Notes under the pieces: model-generated | Database searches by the model: none | Told to the model about the DNA's origin: nothing | Seen by the model: only the letters and a program-made list of their open reading frames with translations | Source: Enterocola sp045611845 | GTDB lineage: Bacteria > Bacteroidota > Bacteroidia > Bacteroidales > Paludibacteraceae | Length of the DNA: 64,000 nt | Direction of reading: 5' to 3' | NCBI GenBank assembly: GCA_045611845.1 | Contig: JAZKXZ010000013.1 | Span: 1-64,000 of the forward strand | Program-made: the position numbers and the translations under genes | Part shown: one piece after another, positions 33,793 through 42,857 of the stretch | Position numbering within the stretch: the stretch's first letter is position 1 | Layout of the letters: each line of letters begins with the position of its first letter

Positions 33793-34491
33793 ATGAGTTT
33801 ACAAGTTCAGTCTGTAAATAAGAGCTACAACGACCAACAAGTGTTGTTCGATGTTTCTTTCAATGTAAAGAACGGTGAAATTGTTGGTTTTTTAGGACCA
33901 AATGGTGCAGGTAAGTCTTCTCTAATGAAGATTATGACCGGTTATCTATATCCAGACAGTGGAAAAGTGTGGATAGATGATATTTGTGTTCAAGAAAAAC
34001 GTTTGGAGGCTCAAAAACTAATTGGTTATTTGCCAGAACACAATCCACTTTATCTAGATTTGTATGTAAAAGAATACTTAAATTTTACTGCAAAAATCTA
34101 CAATCTTGGCGCAGAAAGGGAAGATAGAGTAGATGAAATGATAGAAAAATGTGGGCTTCAGGCAGAATTTAAAAAGAAAATAGGACAGCTGTCGAAAGGC
34201 TATCGCCAAAGAGTGGGTCTTGCTGCTTCTATGATACACAATCCACAAGTTTTAATTCTAGATGAGCCTACCACAGGTTTAGACCCAAACCAACTTGTAG
34301 AAATAAGAGAATTAATCAAAGACTTCGGAAAAGACAGAACTGTGCTTTTTAGCACACATATTATGCAAGAGGTGTCTGCTATTTGCGACCGCTTCTTGGT
34401 GCTTAAAAAAGGTGTTCTTGTGGCCGATAGACCTACAAATAAGATTTCCACAGAAGAACTTGAAACATTATTTAGACAACTGACAAACTAA
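33793..34491 (+). CDS. ABC transporter ATP-binding protein, GldA-like
   Basis: This 232-residue ATPase has Walker A GPNGAGKS (residues 35-42), signature LSKGYRQRVGLA, Walker B LILDEPTTGLDP and the H-loop STH. It resembles GldA, the ATPase associated with gliding and exopolysaccharide or ATP-driven export in Bacteroidota, but no permease gene is adjacent. The end overlaps the ruvB start by one base. Function remains general. Confidence 0.8.
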   Translation: MSLQVQSVNKSYNDQQVLFDVSFNVKNGEIVGFLGPNGAGKSSLMKIMTGYLYPDSGKVWIDDICVQEKRLEAQKLIGYLPEHNPLYLDLYVKEYLNFTAKIYNLGAEREDRVDEMIEKCGLQAEFKKKIGQLSKGYRQRVGLAASMIHNPQVLILDEPTTGLDPNQLVEIRELIKDFGKDRTVLFSTHIMQEVSAICDRFLVLKKGVLVADRPTNKISTEELETLFRQLTN

Positions 34492-35516
34492 TGACAGAAG
34501 ATTTTGATATAAGAAGAAGCAGAAGCGAGCGCGAAAACGATTATGAAAACGTGCTTCGTCCGCTAAGTTTCGACGACTTTAAAGGTCAGTCGGCTGTAGT
34601 GGAAAACTTGCGTGTGTTCGTAATGGCTGCTCGTATGCGTGGAGAAGCATTGGACCATGTGCTTTTGCATGGACCTCCAGGGCTTGGTAAAACCACCCTT
34701 TCAAATATTATAGCAAACGAACTTGGAGTAGGTTTTAAAATCACTTCAGGACCTGTGCTAGACAAACCAGGTGATTTGGCAGGACTTCTTACAAGTCTTG
34801 AACCAAACGATGTGCTATTTATAGATGAAATTCATCGTTTAAGTCCTATTGTGGAAGAATATCTTTATTCTGCCATGGAAGACTATCGCATAGATATTAT
34901 GATAGACAAAGGTCCTAGTGCTCGTAGCATTCAGATAGACTTAAATCCATTTACTCTTATTGGTGCAACCACACGTAGTGGATTGTTAACCAGTCCGTTA
35001 AGAGCACGTTTTGGCATAAATTGTCACCTAGAATACTACGACAACGATGTTCTTACTTCCATTGTAAAACGTTCTTCTGCTATTCTAGACACTCCATGTC
35101 ACGAAGATGCTGCAGTGGAGATTGCTCGCCGTAGTCGTGGTACTCCTCGTATTGCTAATGCACTACTTCGCAGGGTGAGAGATTTTGCACAAGTGAAAGC
35201 GCAAGGTACTATTACAAAAGACATTGCGTGCTTTGGACTTGAAGCATTGAATATAGACAAACACGGTTTGGATGAAATCGACAACAAGATTTTGTCTGTG
35301 ATTATTGATAAATTTTCTGGTGGTCCTGTGGGTATTTCTACCATTGCTACTGCACTTGGCGAAGATGCAGGCACTATAGAGGAAGTTTACGAACCATTTT
35401 TAATAAAAGAAGGATTTTTAAAACGCACACCTCGTGGTAGGGAAGTTACAGATTTTGCCTATCAGCATTTGGGCAGAACAAGGTTTGGTGCTCCATACGA
35501 AAATCCTTTATTCTAA
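34491..35516 (+). CDS. ruvB: Holliday junction branch-migration ATPase RuvB
   Basis: The 341-residue AAA+ motor drives branch migration with RuvA. It shows LRPLSFDDFKGQ near residue 21, Walker A GPPGLGKT, Walker B LFIDEIHR, sensor 1 GATTRSG and a C-terminal winged-helix domain ending in GFLKRTPRGREVT. Length and order are standard. ruvA is not in the window. It follows the ABC ATPase with a one-base overlap. Confidence 0.97.
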   Translation: MTEDFDIRRSRSERENDYENVLRPLSFDDFKGQSAVVENLRVFVMAARMRGEALDHVLLHGPPGLGKTTLSNIIANELGVGFKITSGPVLDKPGDLAGLLTSLEPNDVLFIDEIHRLSPIVEEYLYSAMEDYRIDIMIDKGPSARSIQIDLNPFTLIGATTRSGLLTSPLRARFGINCHLEYYDNDVLTSIVKRSSAILDTPCHEDAAVEIARRSRGTPRIANALLRRVRDFAQVKAQGTITKDIACFGLEALNIDKHGLDEIDNKILSVIIDKFSGGPVGISTIATALGEDAGTIEEVYEPFLIKEGFLKRTPRGREVTDFAYQHLGRTRFGAPYENPLF

Positions 35517-35536
35517 AAAAAGATTGCGATAGAAAT

Positions 35537-37030
35537 ATGGCAAGTGAAATGAAAACATTGGCCAAAGAAACGGCCATTTACGGACTGAGCAGTATTTTAG
35601 GAAAGTTCCTAAATTGGTGCTTAGTACCACTTTATACATACGTATTAACATCTTCGGCAGATTATGGTATTGTAGCAAACCTTTATGCGTGGACTGCGCT
35701 ACTTCTTGTTATCCTTACCTACGGTATGGAAACAGGTTTATTCAGATTCCTAAATAAAGAAGGAAGAGATAAATCAGCTGTTTACCCTACCACAGTCATC
35801 TGTCTTTTTGTGTCGTCGCTCACATTTGTGGCATTGTGTGCGGGTTCTTTAAACGGAATTTCAACAGCCTTAGGCTATCCAGATCATCAAGAATATGTAA
35901 TGATGCTTGCTGTGGTGGTGGCTATGGATGCTTTCGATAGCATTCCGTTTGCATATTTGAGATACAAGAAAAGACCTATCAAATTTGCGGCACTAAAACT
36001 TCTTATGATTTTTGTAAACATAGTGATGAATATATTCTTCCTAGTTATTTGTCCTATGATTTACGAGTCTTCACCAGAGTCTATTGGTTGGTTCTACAAT
36101 CCAAATTATGGGGTAGGATATGTGTTTGTGGCAAACCTTATTTCTACTTCAGTGGTTACACTGGCACTTATTCCTGTAGCATTGGAAGAAAAATTGAAGT
36201 TCGACCTTCATTTGCTAGAAGATATGCTTAAATATTCATTCCCACTTCTTGCACTTGGTGTGGTGGGTATAATGAACCAAACTATAGACAAAATCCTTTA
36301 TCCATTCCTATTAGAAGACCCTGAAGTAGCTACAGCTCAGCTTGGTATTTATGGCGCATGCTTCAAGGTGGCAATGGTAATGATGATGTTTACACAAGCG
36401 TTTCGCTATGCGTATGAGCCATTTGTATTTGCCAAAAACAAAGACAAAGACTCAAAAGAAGTGTATGCCGATAGTATGAAATATTATGTAATTTCATCAC
36501 TTCTTATTTGTCTGGGTATGATTTTTTACCTAGACTTCCTTAAGATTTTAATTCATGAAAGTTATTGGTCTGGACTTATTATTATTCCAGTAGTGTTGCT
36601 TTCATACCTATTTCAAGGCATTTATTTCAATCTATCTCTATGGTACAAACTTGTGGATAAAACCTATTTTGGTGCCATTATGAGCTCAATTGGTTTTGTT
36701 ATAAATGTGGTGTTGCTTATAGTCCTTGTGCCACTTATGGGCTTTATGGGAGCAGCATTGGCATCGCTTGCTGCATATACCGTGATGATGATTATTTCAT
36801 ATTTCCTAGGCAACAAATACTTCCCTATAAATTACCCTTTGCTAAGTATGGCAAAATATTTTGGCATAGCCATTGCACTTGTGGGTATTTCATATTTGGT
36901 GGTTACACCATGGGGATGGTTAAATCATATAATAAGAACAATTTTGTTGGGAGTTTACCTATTCTATATGGTAAAAAATGACTTCCCACTAGCAAATTTA
37001 CCTATAATCGGAAAATATTTTAAGAAATGA
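35537..37030 (+). CDS. Polysaccharide flippase (MATE/MOP superfamily)
   Basis: This 497-residue integral membrane protein has about 14 hydrophobic segments and belongs to the polysaccharide transporter group (Wzx/RfbX-like) that flips lipid-linked sugars across the inner membrane. The N-terminal TAIYGLSSILGKFLNWCLVP and YGIVANLYAW motifs fit. The transported lipid (O-antigen, capsule, or lipid II) is not shown. It lies 20 bases after ruvB and overlaps the next gene by 4. Confidence 0.82.
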   Translation: MASEMKTLAKETAIYGLSSILGKFLNWCLVPLYTYVLTSSADYGIVANLYAWTALLLVILTYGMETGLFRFLNKEGRDKSAVYPTTVICLFVSSLTFVALCAGSLNGISTALGYPDHQEYVMMLAVVVAMDAFDSIPFAYLRYKKRPIKFAALKLLMIFVNIVMNIFFLVICPMIYESSPESIGWFYNPNYGVGYVFVANLISTSVVTLALIPVALEEKLKFDLHLLEDMLKYSFPLLALGVVGIMNQTIDKILYPFLLEDPEVATAQLGIYGACFKVAMVMMMFTQAFRYAYEPFVFAKNKDKDSKEVYADSMKYYVISSLLICLGMIFYLDFLKILIHESYWSGLIIIPVVLLSYLFQGIYFNLSLWYKLVDKTYFGAIMSSIGFVINVVLLIVLVPLMGFMGAALASLAAYTVMMIISYFLGNKYFPINYPLLSMAKYFGIAIALVGISYLVVTPWGWLNHIIRTILLGVYLFYMVKNDFPLANLPIIGKYFKK

Positions 37031-37569
37031 AACATTATGTATTTTTAGCTAACGGCTTCGAAGATTTAGAAGCACTTAGCGTGATAGATATTATGCGTAG
37101 AGCAGGTTTAGATGTGGTTACAGTTTCTATCAACGACACTAACGTGGTAACATCTGCTCACAATGTGCCTATGGTGGCAGATATTTTACTTGCAGAAGTA
37201 GATTTCACTACACAAGGTTATCTAATCCTGCCTGGTGGTATGCCTGGTACAACAAATCTTTGGGAATGTACAGCATTGTGTGAACAAGTAAAAGCGCACG
37301 CAGAAGCAGGACTTCCTGTGGCTGCTATTTGTGCTGCACCACTTATTTTTGGACGTTTAGGCATACTTGAAGGCAAAAATGCTACTTGCTATCCAGGTTT
37401 TGAAGGCGAACTAAAAGGTGCAAACTGCACTGCAGAAGGTGTTGTGAAAGCAGGAAACGTGATTACAGGTAAAGGTCCTGGCAAGTCTCCAGACTTTGCT
37501 TTCGCAATTGTAGCATCTCTTCTAGGCGAAGCTAAAGCAAACGAAATTTCATCAGCAATGCAATATTAA
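37027..37569 (+). CDS. DJ-1/PfpI family protein
   Basis: The 180-residue protein matches the DJ-1/ThiJ/PfpI family: VFLANGFEDLEAL near residue 4 (Glu of the active site), the GGMPGT motif, and the nucleophile-elbow AAICAAP with Cys around 99. Members act as glyoxalases, deglycases or chaperones. The gene starts inside the flippase stop (ATGA). Confidence 0.88.
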   Translation: MKHYVFLANGFEDLEALSVIDIMRRAGLDVVTVSINDTNVVTSAHNVPMVADILLAEVDFTTQGYLILPGGMPGTTNLWECTALCEQVKAHAEAGLPVAAICAAPLIFGRLGILEGKNATCYPGFEGELKGANCTAEGVVKAGNVITGKGPGKSPDFAFAIVASLLGEAKANEISSAMQY

Positions 37570-37581
37570 AATTTAAAGATT

Positions 37582-38025
37582 ATGACACGTCAAGAAGCAG
37601 TAGATAAAGCAGTTAAATATTTTGAAGAAGGTTATGCATGTTCTCAATCTATACTTTTAGCATTTGCAGAAGAACTAAAACTAGACCCTAGAGTAGCAAA
37701 ACTTATTTCTGGCACATTTGGTGGCGGTATGGGTCGCCTACGTGGCAAATGTGGTGCCCTTACAGGTTCTTTCATGGTGCTTGGCCTTGCGCAAGGCTAC
37801 GAAGATCCAAAAGACATGGATAGCAAAATGGAAGCCTACAAAAAAGTGCGTGAACTAAACAAAAAGCTTGAAGACGAATACGGAACAAGCAATTGCAACG
37901 AGCTTCTAATCAAATACTCAAAACCAGAAAACGTACAAGCCCGCTCACACCACAAAGACATCTGCTGGCGCCTTGTAGCCTCAGCCACCGGAAATGTCTG
38001 GGATATGCTAAATGCAGAGAAGTAA
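37582..38025 (+). CDS. C_GCAxxG_C_C family redox-like protein
   Basis: The 147-residue protein has the family's cysteine pattern: ACSQS near residue 19, GKCGALTG near 55, a Cys in SNCNEL near 107 and one in KDICWRLV near 128. The family is predicted to be redox-active or metal-binding, with no established function. It lies 12 bases after the DJ-1 gene and ends the gene set. Confidence 0.85.
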   Translation: MTRQEAVDKAVKYFEEGYACSQSILLAFAEELKLDPRVAKLISGTFGGGMGRLRGKCGALTGSFMVLGLAQGYEDPKDMDSKMEAYKKVRELNKKLEDEYGTSNCNELLIKYSKPENVQARSHHKDICWRLVASATGNVWDMLNAEK

Positions 38026-38043
38026 ATATATTTCAAAAAATAG

Positions 38044-38084
38044 AAATAGTGCTATTTGATTCGTCAAGTAGCACTATTTTTTTG
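38044..38084. terminator. Terminator after the C_GCAxxG_C_C gene
   Basis: AAATAGTGCTA / TAGCACTATTT (11 bp) with a 14-base loop is followed by a T-run. It lies between convergent genes and could serve both, but the T-run is better on the plus strand. Confidence 0.8.
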
Positions 38085-38111
38085 TATGGGGAGGTCACCT
38101 GGTGGTGAGTG

Positions 38112-38531
38112 TTATTGCAACATGGTTTGAATGGCTTCTTGTAGTGCGATGTCGCCGCTTAATACGCCTACCACTAGGGCAAATCCGCCTAACAGTATTG
38201 AAAATACAATGATTAGTACTATGAAGGCGATGAATGCAGCGAAAAGGCCAAAGAGTAGGAGTAGGCATCCTGATAAGCACCCTTTTGAGTAACTTTTAGT
38301 CTTTGGTTTAATGTCTGCGTTAGGGTCCACATTATAAATGCTACCATCTTCTACAGGAAGGATAATCCACATTAAAGTATAAACAAGGATAGTCCAAGGT
38401 CCTGAGCACAATGTAATAAGAACCCAAAGTATTCTTATTATGCTTGCATCTAGGTTAAAATAACATCCCAAACCACTAGAAACACCGCCTAGTAATTTGT
38501 TACTTGAATCACGAAATAATATCTTTTCCAT
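38112..38531 (-). CDS. PspC domain membrane protein
   Basis: This 139-residue protein starts with the PspC domain (residues 1-58: NKLLGGVSSGLGCYF, then an IRILWVLITL helix and LMWIILP). A second hydrophobic segment follows at about 88-125. PspC proteins sense envelope stress in Gram-negatives, but no PspA or PspB gene is nearby. It is downstream of a small lipoprotein gene by 48 bases, the only sizeable gap in this leftward run. Confidence 0.8.
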   Translation of the reverse strand: MEKILFRDSSNKLLGGVSSGLGCYFNLDASIIRILWVLITLCSGPWTILVYTLMWIILPVEDGSIYNVDPNADIKPKTKSYSKGCLSGCLLLLFGLFAAFIAFIVLIIVFSILLGGFALVVGVLSGDIALQEAIQTMLQ

Positions 38532-38579
38532 ACAATTTTGTTTATTTGGGGAATCAATTAAAAGATGTAGTTCAAGTCT

Positions 38580-38846
38580 CTATTCACATGGGGTTTCCCA
38601 TGGACGTACACATTTTTGTAATTTTTCGCACCAGATGTAGCCGGCAGAAGGAATGCAGCCGTGCTCGTCGCGGTCGCCACCTAGGAGAGGGCGGTTTATA
38701 AGTGTGTCTGCTAGCGCAGTGGTATCTGCCATAGCAGTAGTATCAGTGGCAGCACTTGAAGCAGCTTCCGCATTTGTACTGTTTTTTGTGGTGCAACATG
38801 CTATTAGCATTGATGTTGCTGCTATGGTGAATAAAATCTTTTTCAT
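38580..38846 (-). CDS. Small lipoprotein with Cys-Trp (SAGY-WC) domain
   Basis: The 88-residue protein has a lipoprotein signal (LIACC, Cys about 17), an Ala/Thr/Asp low-complexity linker (residues 20-50), and a compact C-terminal domain GCIPSAGYIWCEKLQKC ending VRPWETPC. The four cysteines of this domain (GC, WC, KC and PC) could form two disulfides, consistent with periplasmic exposure. I recall this motif in other Bacteroidota lipoproteins but know no function. It overlaps the maf stop by 4 bases. Confidence 0.75.
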   Translation of the reverse strand: MKKILFTIAATSMLIACCTTKNSTNAEAASSAATDTTAMADTTALADTLINRPLLGGDRDEHGCIPSAGYIWCEKLQKCVRPWETPCE

Positions 38847-39430
38847 AAGTCTAATGTAAATGTTTTTAGTTCATCGTATAGGCGTTTCACTGGTAGTCCC
38901 ATCACATTGAAGTATGAGCCTACAATCTTTTCTATGCCTATGTAGCCAATCCACTCTTGCACGCCGTATGAGCCTGCTTTGTCGAATGGTTTGTATTTTT
39001 CTATGTAATAGTTTATTTCTTCGTTGGTAAGTGTGCTAAAGTGTACTTCGGTGCTAGAGTAAAACTCCACGCATTTTTCTTTGCTAAAGATGCACACTGC
39101 GGTGATAACTTCGTGCACGCGGCCAGAAAGCGAGCGTATCATTGAAAACGCCTCATCGTAAGACTTTGGTTTGCCAATTATATTATCGTCTAATATCACC
39201 ACAGTGTCTGCAGTAATGGCAATGGTCTTGTCTTCTAGAAAAGGTTTGTATGCATCAGCCTTTGCTTTGCAGATATATTGCACCGCATCTGCGCCTTTTA
39301 ATCTAGCAGGAAAACTCTCGTCGGCATCCACAGTGCAAGTGCTAAACTCCACGTCTAGCCCTTTAAGCAATTCTCTGCGACGAGGCGATTGCGATGCAAG
39401 TATAAGTTTATATCCCTTTAAATCAAGCAT
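38843..39430 (-). CDS. maf: Maf family nucleotide pyrophosphatase
   Basis: The 195-residue protein is a Maf/HAM1-like enzyme that hydrolyses non-canonical or excess nucleoside triphosphates. It shows LILASQSPRRRELL (residues 9-22) and a central TADTVV, followed by GKPKSYDEAFSMI and GSYGVQ typical of Maf. It overlaps the prenyltransferase by 8 bases and the small lipoprotein by 4. It is cytoplasmic. Confidence 0.92.
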   Translation of the reverse strand: MLDLKGYKLILASQSPRRRELLKGLDVEFSTCTVDADESFPARLKGADAVQYICKAKADAYKPFLEDKTIAITADTVVILDDNIIGKPKSYDEAFSMIRSLSGRVHEVITAVCIFSKEKCVEFYSSTEVHFSTLTNEEINYYIEKYKPFDKAGSYGVQEWIGYIGIEKIVGSYFNVMGLPVKRLYDELKTFTLDL

Positions 39431-40388
39431 TGAGAATGTATGAATAGTTTAGTATAAACAAATAACCTACTACAGCAGCATATAGAGTGCCAATAAGCAT
39501 AATAAACTTAACAAAGGTGCTTATTTGTCTCCAGTCTCTTCTTTTTGCAGCTTTGCCAATCCAGAAAATAAGGATAATGCAAGGCACAAGTATGCCGAAG
39601 ATATAGTATTTTGTAGTGATATTGTCTGTGCTGAATGGGTTTAGGTAGAAACAGAAATAACCCACAATTAGTGTGCTAATAAGTGTTACTATTGTAAGCA
39701 CTACTTTAGTGGTGTTTATGCCAAGTACAATAGGAAGGCTATGGCATTCCATCTCTCTGTCGCCCTCTATGTCTTCCACATCTTTTACCACTTCTCTAAT
39801 AAAGGTGAATAGGAAGGCAAACAAACCAAATGCTGCAAACCAACCATATATCTCGCCCAATATGCCTGTGTTGTAAAGAAGTGCGCCGTATTTGTTTTCT
39901 AGACTAATGGCAGCCAAATAACTGCATGCGAAAACAGATAGGAAAGAGCAAAGCGAAATAACAAGGTTTCCTAAAAGGAAGACACGTTTGTAGCTAGATG
40001 AATAGAACCATAGCATACCAGAAATCACAGCAAACAAAATAGCAATGTTTAGTTTGCCTAAAATAATGGCAAGCGCTATACCACATGCTATGCCCACGGC
40101 AAAACAAATTTGAAATGCCCAGCCAGCTGCATTACGTGAAATAGTATTGCCTACAATCACCTTTGTAGGTTTGTTTATTTGGTCTATTTTGGTGTCGAAA
40201 TAGTCGTTTACTATATAACCACCTGCTGCAATAAATAGGGTAGCACCAAGTAGAAGTCCAAAGATTGGATATTCGTATGGTAGTGCAATGGTGTATTTTG
40301 CTAGTATTGGTTTAAGCACTCCAAAAAACATTAGTGTTTGAAGTACTGCAAGGAATAATAAGTTTTTCCAACGAATTAATTGTAACAT
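39423..40388 (-). CDS. UbiA-family prenyltransferase, probable geranylgeranylglycerol-phosphate type
   Basis: This 321-residue enzyme has about eight transmembrane helices and two Asp-rich motifs: NDYFDTKID near residue 61 and DVEDIEGDRE near 200. In Bacteroidota the closest-type enzymes make archaeal-like geranylgeranyl-glycerol phosphates, though menaquinone-type MenA activity is also possible. It lies between a KdsC-like phosphatase and maf. The substrate is inferred. Confidence 0.7.
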   Translation of the reverse strand: MLQLIRWKNLLFLAVLQTLMFFGVLKPILAKYTIALPYEYPIFGLLLGATLFIAAGGYIVNDYFDTKIDQINKPTKVIVGNTISRNAAGWAFQICFAVGIACGIALAIILGKLNIAILFAVISGMLWFYSSSYKRVFLLGNLVISLCSFLSVFACSYLAAISLENKYGALLYNTGILGEIYGWFAAFGLFAFLFTFIREVVKDVEDIEGDREMECHSLPIVLGINTTKVVLTIVTLISTLIVGYFCFYLNPFSTDNITTKYYIFGILVPCIILIFWIGKAAKRRDWRQISTFVKFIMLIGTLYAAVVGYLFILNYSYILNA

Positions 40389-40392
40389 AATT

Positions 40393-40923
40393 TTACCAAA
40401 TTGTAGCCTCGTCGTCGCGAAGCCAGTTGTCTTGAGCTTTTAATACTTGTTCTATCACATCGCGAGCGCAACCCTCGCCACCTTTGCAGTGAGAAATATA
40501 TTTAGAGATTTCTTTTATCTCTGGAGCCGCATCTGCAGGGCAACATGGCACACCAACCATTTTCATAACTTTAAGGTCTGGAATATCATCGCCCATGTAA
40601 AGCACATTTTCTGGGTTTAGATTGTATTTTTCCATTAGAGCATTAAACTCCACAATCTTGTTGTGACAGCCCAAATAAATATCATCTGTGATGCCAAGTG
40701 CAGCAAATCTGCTTCTTAAATATTCGGTGTTGGCACCTGTAATAATTGCAATCTTGTAACCAAGTTTGCTTGCCAGATGTAGTGCGTATCCGTCTTTTAC
40801 ATTTCCGGTGCGGATAGGTAGTCCTGTTTCTGAATTTAGGTTCATAACGTTGCTACTAAGCACGCCGTCTACGTCGAAAATAAACACTTTTATATCTTGT
40901 AAAAGTTCCTTAAAGTTTTTCAT
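40393..40923 (-). CDS. KdsC-like HAD phosphatase (3-deoxy-D-manno-octulosonate 8-phosphate phosphatase type)
   Basis: The start at 40923 (MKNFKELLQ) is chosen: an in-frame ATG at 40980 would add 19 charged residues lying inside the upstream gene. The core of 176 residues has the HAD motifs FIFDVDGVLSS (nucleophile Asp) and GDDIPDL (motif IV), typical of KdsC and of related cytosolic phosphatases that lack a cap. It would free KDO from KDO-8-phosphate for LPS. The gene overlaps the DUF2520 gene by 14 bases. The precise substrate is inferred. Confidence 0.82.
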   Translation of the reverse strand: MKNFKELLQDIKVFIFDVDGVLSSNVMNLNSETGLPIRTGNVKDGYALHLASKLGYKIAIITGANTEYLRSRFAALGITDDIYLGCHNKIVEFNALMEKYNLNPENVLYMGDDIPDLKVMKMVGVPCCPADAAPEIKEISKYISHCKGGEGCARDVIEQVLKAQDNWLRDDEATIW

Positions 40924-41677
40924 CTTGGATGCTTTCTGTGATAAGTTTGTATATCTGTTTTTCTCTTCCTTCAAGTGCATTTAGTTGCTTTTCTATTACC
41001 TTACTATCGCGTCTAATTGCAGGGCCTGTTTGCGCTTTTCTAGGGTGGAGAACTTTAATTTTTTCTGTGGTTTCTGTTATGAGCGGAAGCATGTCGTCGA
41101 AGCTAAGACCTGCCTTTTCTAGTATGTCTGATGCTATGCTATAAAGGTGGTTTGAAAAGTTGCAAGCAAACACTGCAGCTAGGTGCACGTGTGCTCTATT
41201 TTCTGAGTTTACCTGCTTTGCTCTGTCTGAAAATGCATTTGCGAATTGTAGTAATCTACTTATATTGTCTTCGTTGTTCGCTTCTATATAAACGGGGATT
41301 TCTTTAAAGTTTACGTTCTTTTGTTTTGAGAATGTTTGCAGTGGGTAGAGTATGCCAATGTTGGCAGAGAAATCCTTTAAAATTTCCATAGAAACACTGC
41401 CGGCAGTGTGCACTACAAGGGCATTTTCTGGAAGAGTAAAAGTAGTGAGTGCAGAGACTATAGCATCGTCTTTTACACTCACAATATATAGGTCTGCTTC
41501 TTTGTTTAGCTCGCCTTCAGAGCTGGTGAAAGGAACGCCAAGTAGGGTGCCAAGTGCGCGCGCAGATTCTTCTGTTCTACTCACAATTTGTAGTATCTGA
41601 AAACCTGCAGTTTTTATGGCTTTACCAAGGTGGGTTGCCACATTACCAGCACCTATTATGACTACCTTTTGTATCAT
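40910..41677 (-). CDS. Rossmann-like/DUF2520 protein
   Basis: The 255-residue protein has an N-terminal Rossmann domain (VVIIGAGNVATHLGKA, residues 5-20) and a C-terminal helical DUF2520 domain with HLAAVFACNFSNHLY and IKVLHPRKAQTGPAIRRD. The fold resembles 6-phosphogluconate dehydrogenase-like enzymes and NAD(P) binding is likely, but no reaction is known. It starts on the stop of the nitroreductase gene. Confidence 0.85.
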   Translation of the reverse strand: MIQKVVIIGAGNVATHLGKAIKTAGFQILQIVSRTEESARALGTLLGVPFTSSEGELNKEADLYIVSVKDDAIVSALTTFTLPENALVVHTAGSVSMEILKDFSANIGILYPLQTFSKQKNVNFKEIPVYIEANNEDNISRLLQFANAFSDRAKQVNSENRAHVHLAAVFACNFSNHLYSIASDILEKAGLSFDDMLPLITETTEKIKVLHPRKAQTGPAIRRDSKVIEKQLNALEGREKQIYKLITESIQDEKL

Positions 41678-42207
41678 TAAAATTTACCTGTGTGGATTTT
41701 TTCAAATTGAAGTTTTTCTTCGTTAAATGGCTTGCGTTCCATGCCTTTGTAGCCAATACCAATGATGCATTCTACTGCATATTTTTCTGGTATGCCAAGA
41801 AGTTCTTTGATGGTGTCTTCTGCCATAGTGCCTTCTTCCACACCAGCGCGTTTTCTAATTTGGCACCAGCAGCTACCAAGACCAAGGTCTTCCACTGTAA
41901 GTTGAATATTGAACGCTGCCACTGAACAGTCTTCTACCCAAACGTCGCTCTTTTCTGTGTCGGCAATAATCACGATAGAAAGTGGAGCTTCTGCTAGAAA
42001 TGCACCGCCAAATGGTTTGCATTTAGACATTTTCTCTTGCATTTCTTTATCTGTAACCACGATGAACTCCCATGGGTTTAGGCTTTTGCCTGCAGGAGAC
42101 ATAAGGGCATTTCTTAGAATTGCATCTATTTTTTCTTGTTCTACAGCTTGTTCTGTAAATTTTCTGTGACTTCTGCGTACTTGCAGTAATTTATACATTG
42201 ATTCCAT
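41677..42207 (-). CDS. Nitroreductase family protein
   Basis: The 176-residue protein is an FMN-dependent nitroreductase-fold oxidoreductase: LQVRRSHRKF (FMN phosphate binding), NALMSPAGKSLNPWEFIVV, and IGIGYKG near the end. Substrates of this family vary widely, including nitro compounds, flavins and NAD(P)H. It lies one base from the PorT-like gene and is likely in the same transcript. Confidence 0.87.
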   Translation of the reverse strand: MESMYKLLQVRRSHRKFTEQAVEQEKIDAILRNALMSPAGKSLNPWEFIVVTDKEMQEKMSKCKPFGGAFLAEAPLSIVIIADTEKSDVWVEDCSVAAFNIQLTVEDLGLGSCWCQIRKRAGVEEGTMAEDTIKELLGIPEKYAVECIIGIGYKGMERKPFNEEKLQFEKIHTGKF

Positions 42208-42208
42208 A

Positions 42209-42856
42209 TTATTTTAATACATTAAATAAATAAACTAGTGAAACACTTATTGCTTGATTGTTTGATGCGGAAAAATAGTCTTTCTTTGTAGAATTAAACA
42301 CGTTGCCCAAGCCAAAGTGGTAGCGTGCTTCAAGTTGGAAAGCGCCTGCTTTTTTGGTTCTAAATTCTACACCCAAACCGCCTGTTATTCCGTAATCAAA
42401 TCTATTTTCTATTTCTTTGGTTTGTTGCACGCCTGCACCCTCAGAGAATGGGGCAGTGGCAGCATCGGCTACCATGTATCTTATTTCAGGGCCTAAGTTC
42501 ACAAAAAACTTTGTGTTTTTCTTGCCAAAGTAGATATGTGCTAAAATAGGTAGTTCTAGATAGTCAAATCTGTGGCTGTAAACTTCACCTGTGGCTGAGG
42601 TTTCAGACCAACCTTGCTGGCTATAGTTTAGCTCTGCTTGAAAGCCAAAATACTTTAAGTTGATGTATCTCACAGTGAAACCGCCTTTGTATCTAACGTC
42701 GAAATTTTGTGTCACGCTAGGGCTAAATGCCACGTTAGGCCAAAGATTTACACCCTGATTGGTACCCACATAGAGCTCTGGCTTAATGAGTGTATATTGG
42801 CTAAAGGCCAATGTACAAACGAAAAGTAGTGAAATACTAAGGAGAAATCTGCGCAT
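42209..42856 (-). CDS. PorT-like outer-membrane beta-barrel protein
   Basis: The 215-residue protein has a signal peptide (ending LAFSQ, 1-19) and eight or so beta strands of alternating residues, with FGFQAELNYSQQGW, YLELPILAHIYFG and GGLGVEFRTK matching PorT-family barrels. PorT proteins belong to the T9SS-associated outer-membrane group, although paralogues with other roles are common. It lies one base before the LysM-containing protein's end and is in the same transcript. The secreted protein at 2.6 kb carries a T9SS signal. Confidence 0.7.
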   Translation of the reverse strand: MRRFLLSISLLFVCTLAFSQYTLIKPELYVGTNQGVNLWPNVAFSPSVTQNFDVRYKGGFTVRYINLKYFGFQAELNYSQQGWSETSATGEVYSHRFDYLELPILAHIYFGKKNTKFFVNLGPEIRYMVADAATAPFSEGAGVQQTKEIENRFDYGITGGLGVEFRTKKAGAFQLEARYHFGLGNVFNSTKKDYFSASNNQAISVSLVYLFNVLK

Positions 42857-42857
42857 A

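Noticed and set aside
40924..40980. Upstream in-frame start for the KdsC-like gene
   Set aside because: It adds 19 charged residues encoded by the end of the DUF2520 gene; the ATG at 40923 begins at the conserved HAD N-terminus.
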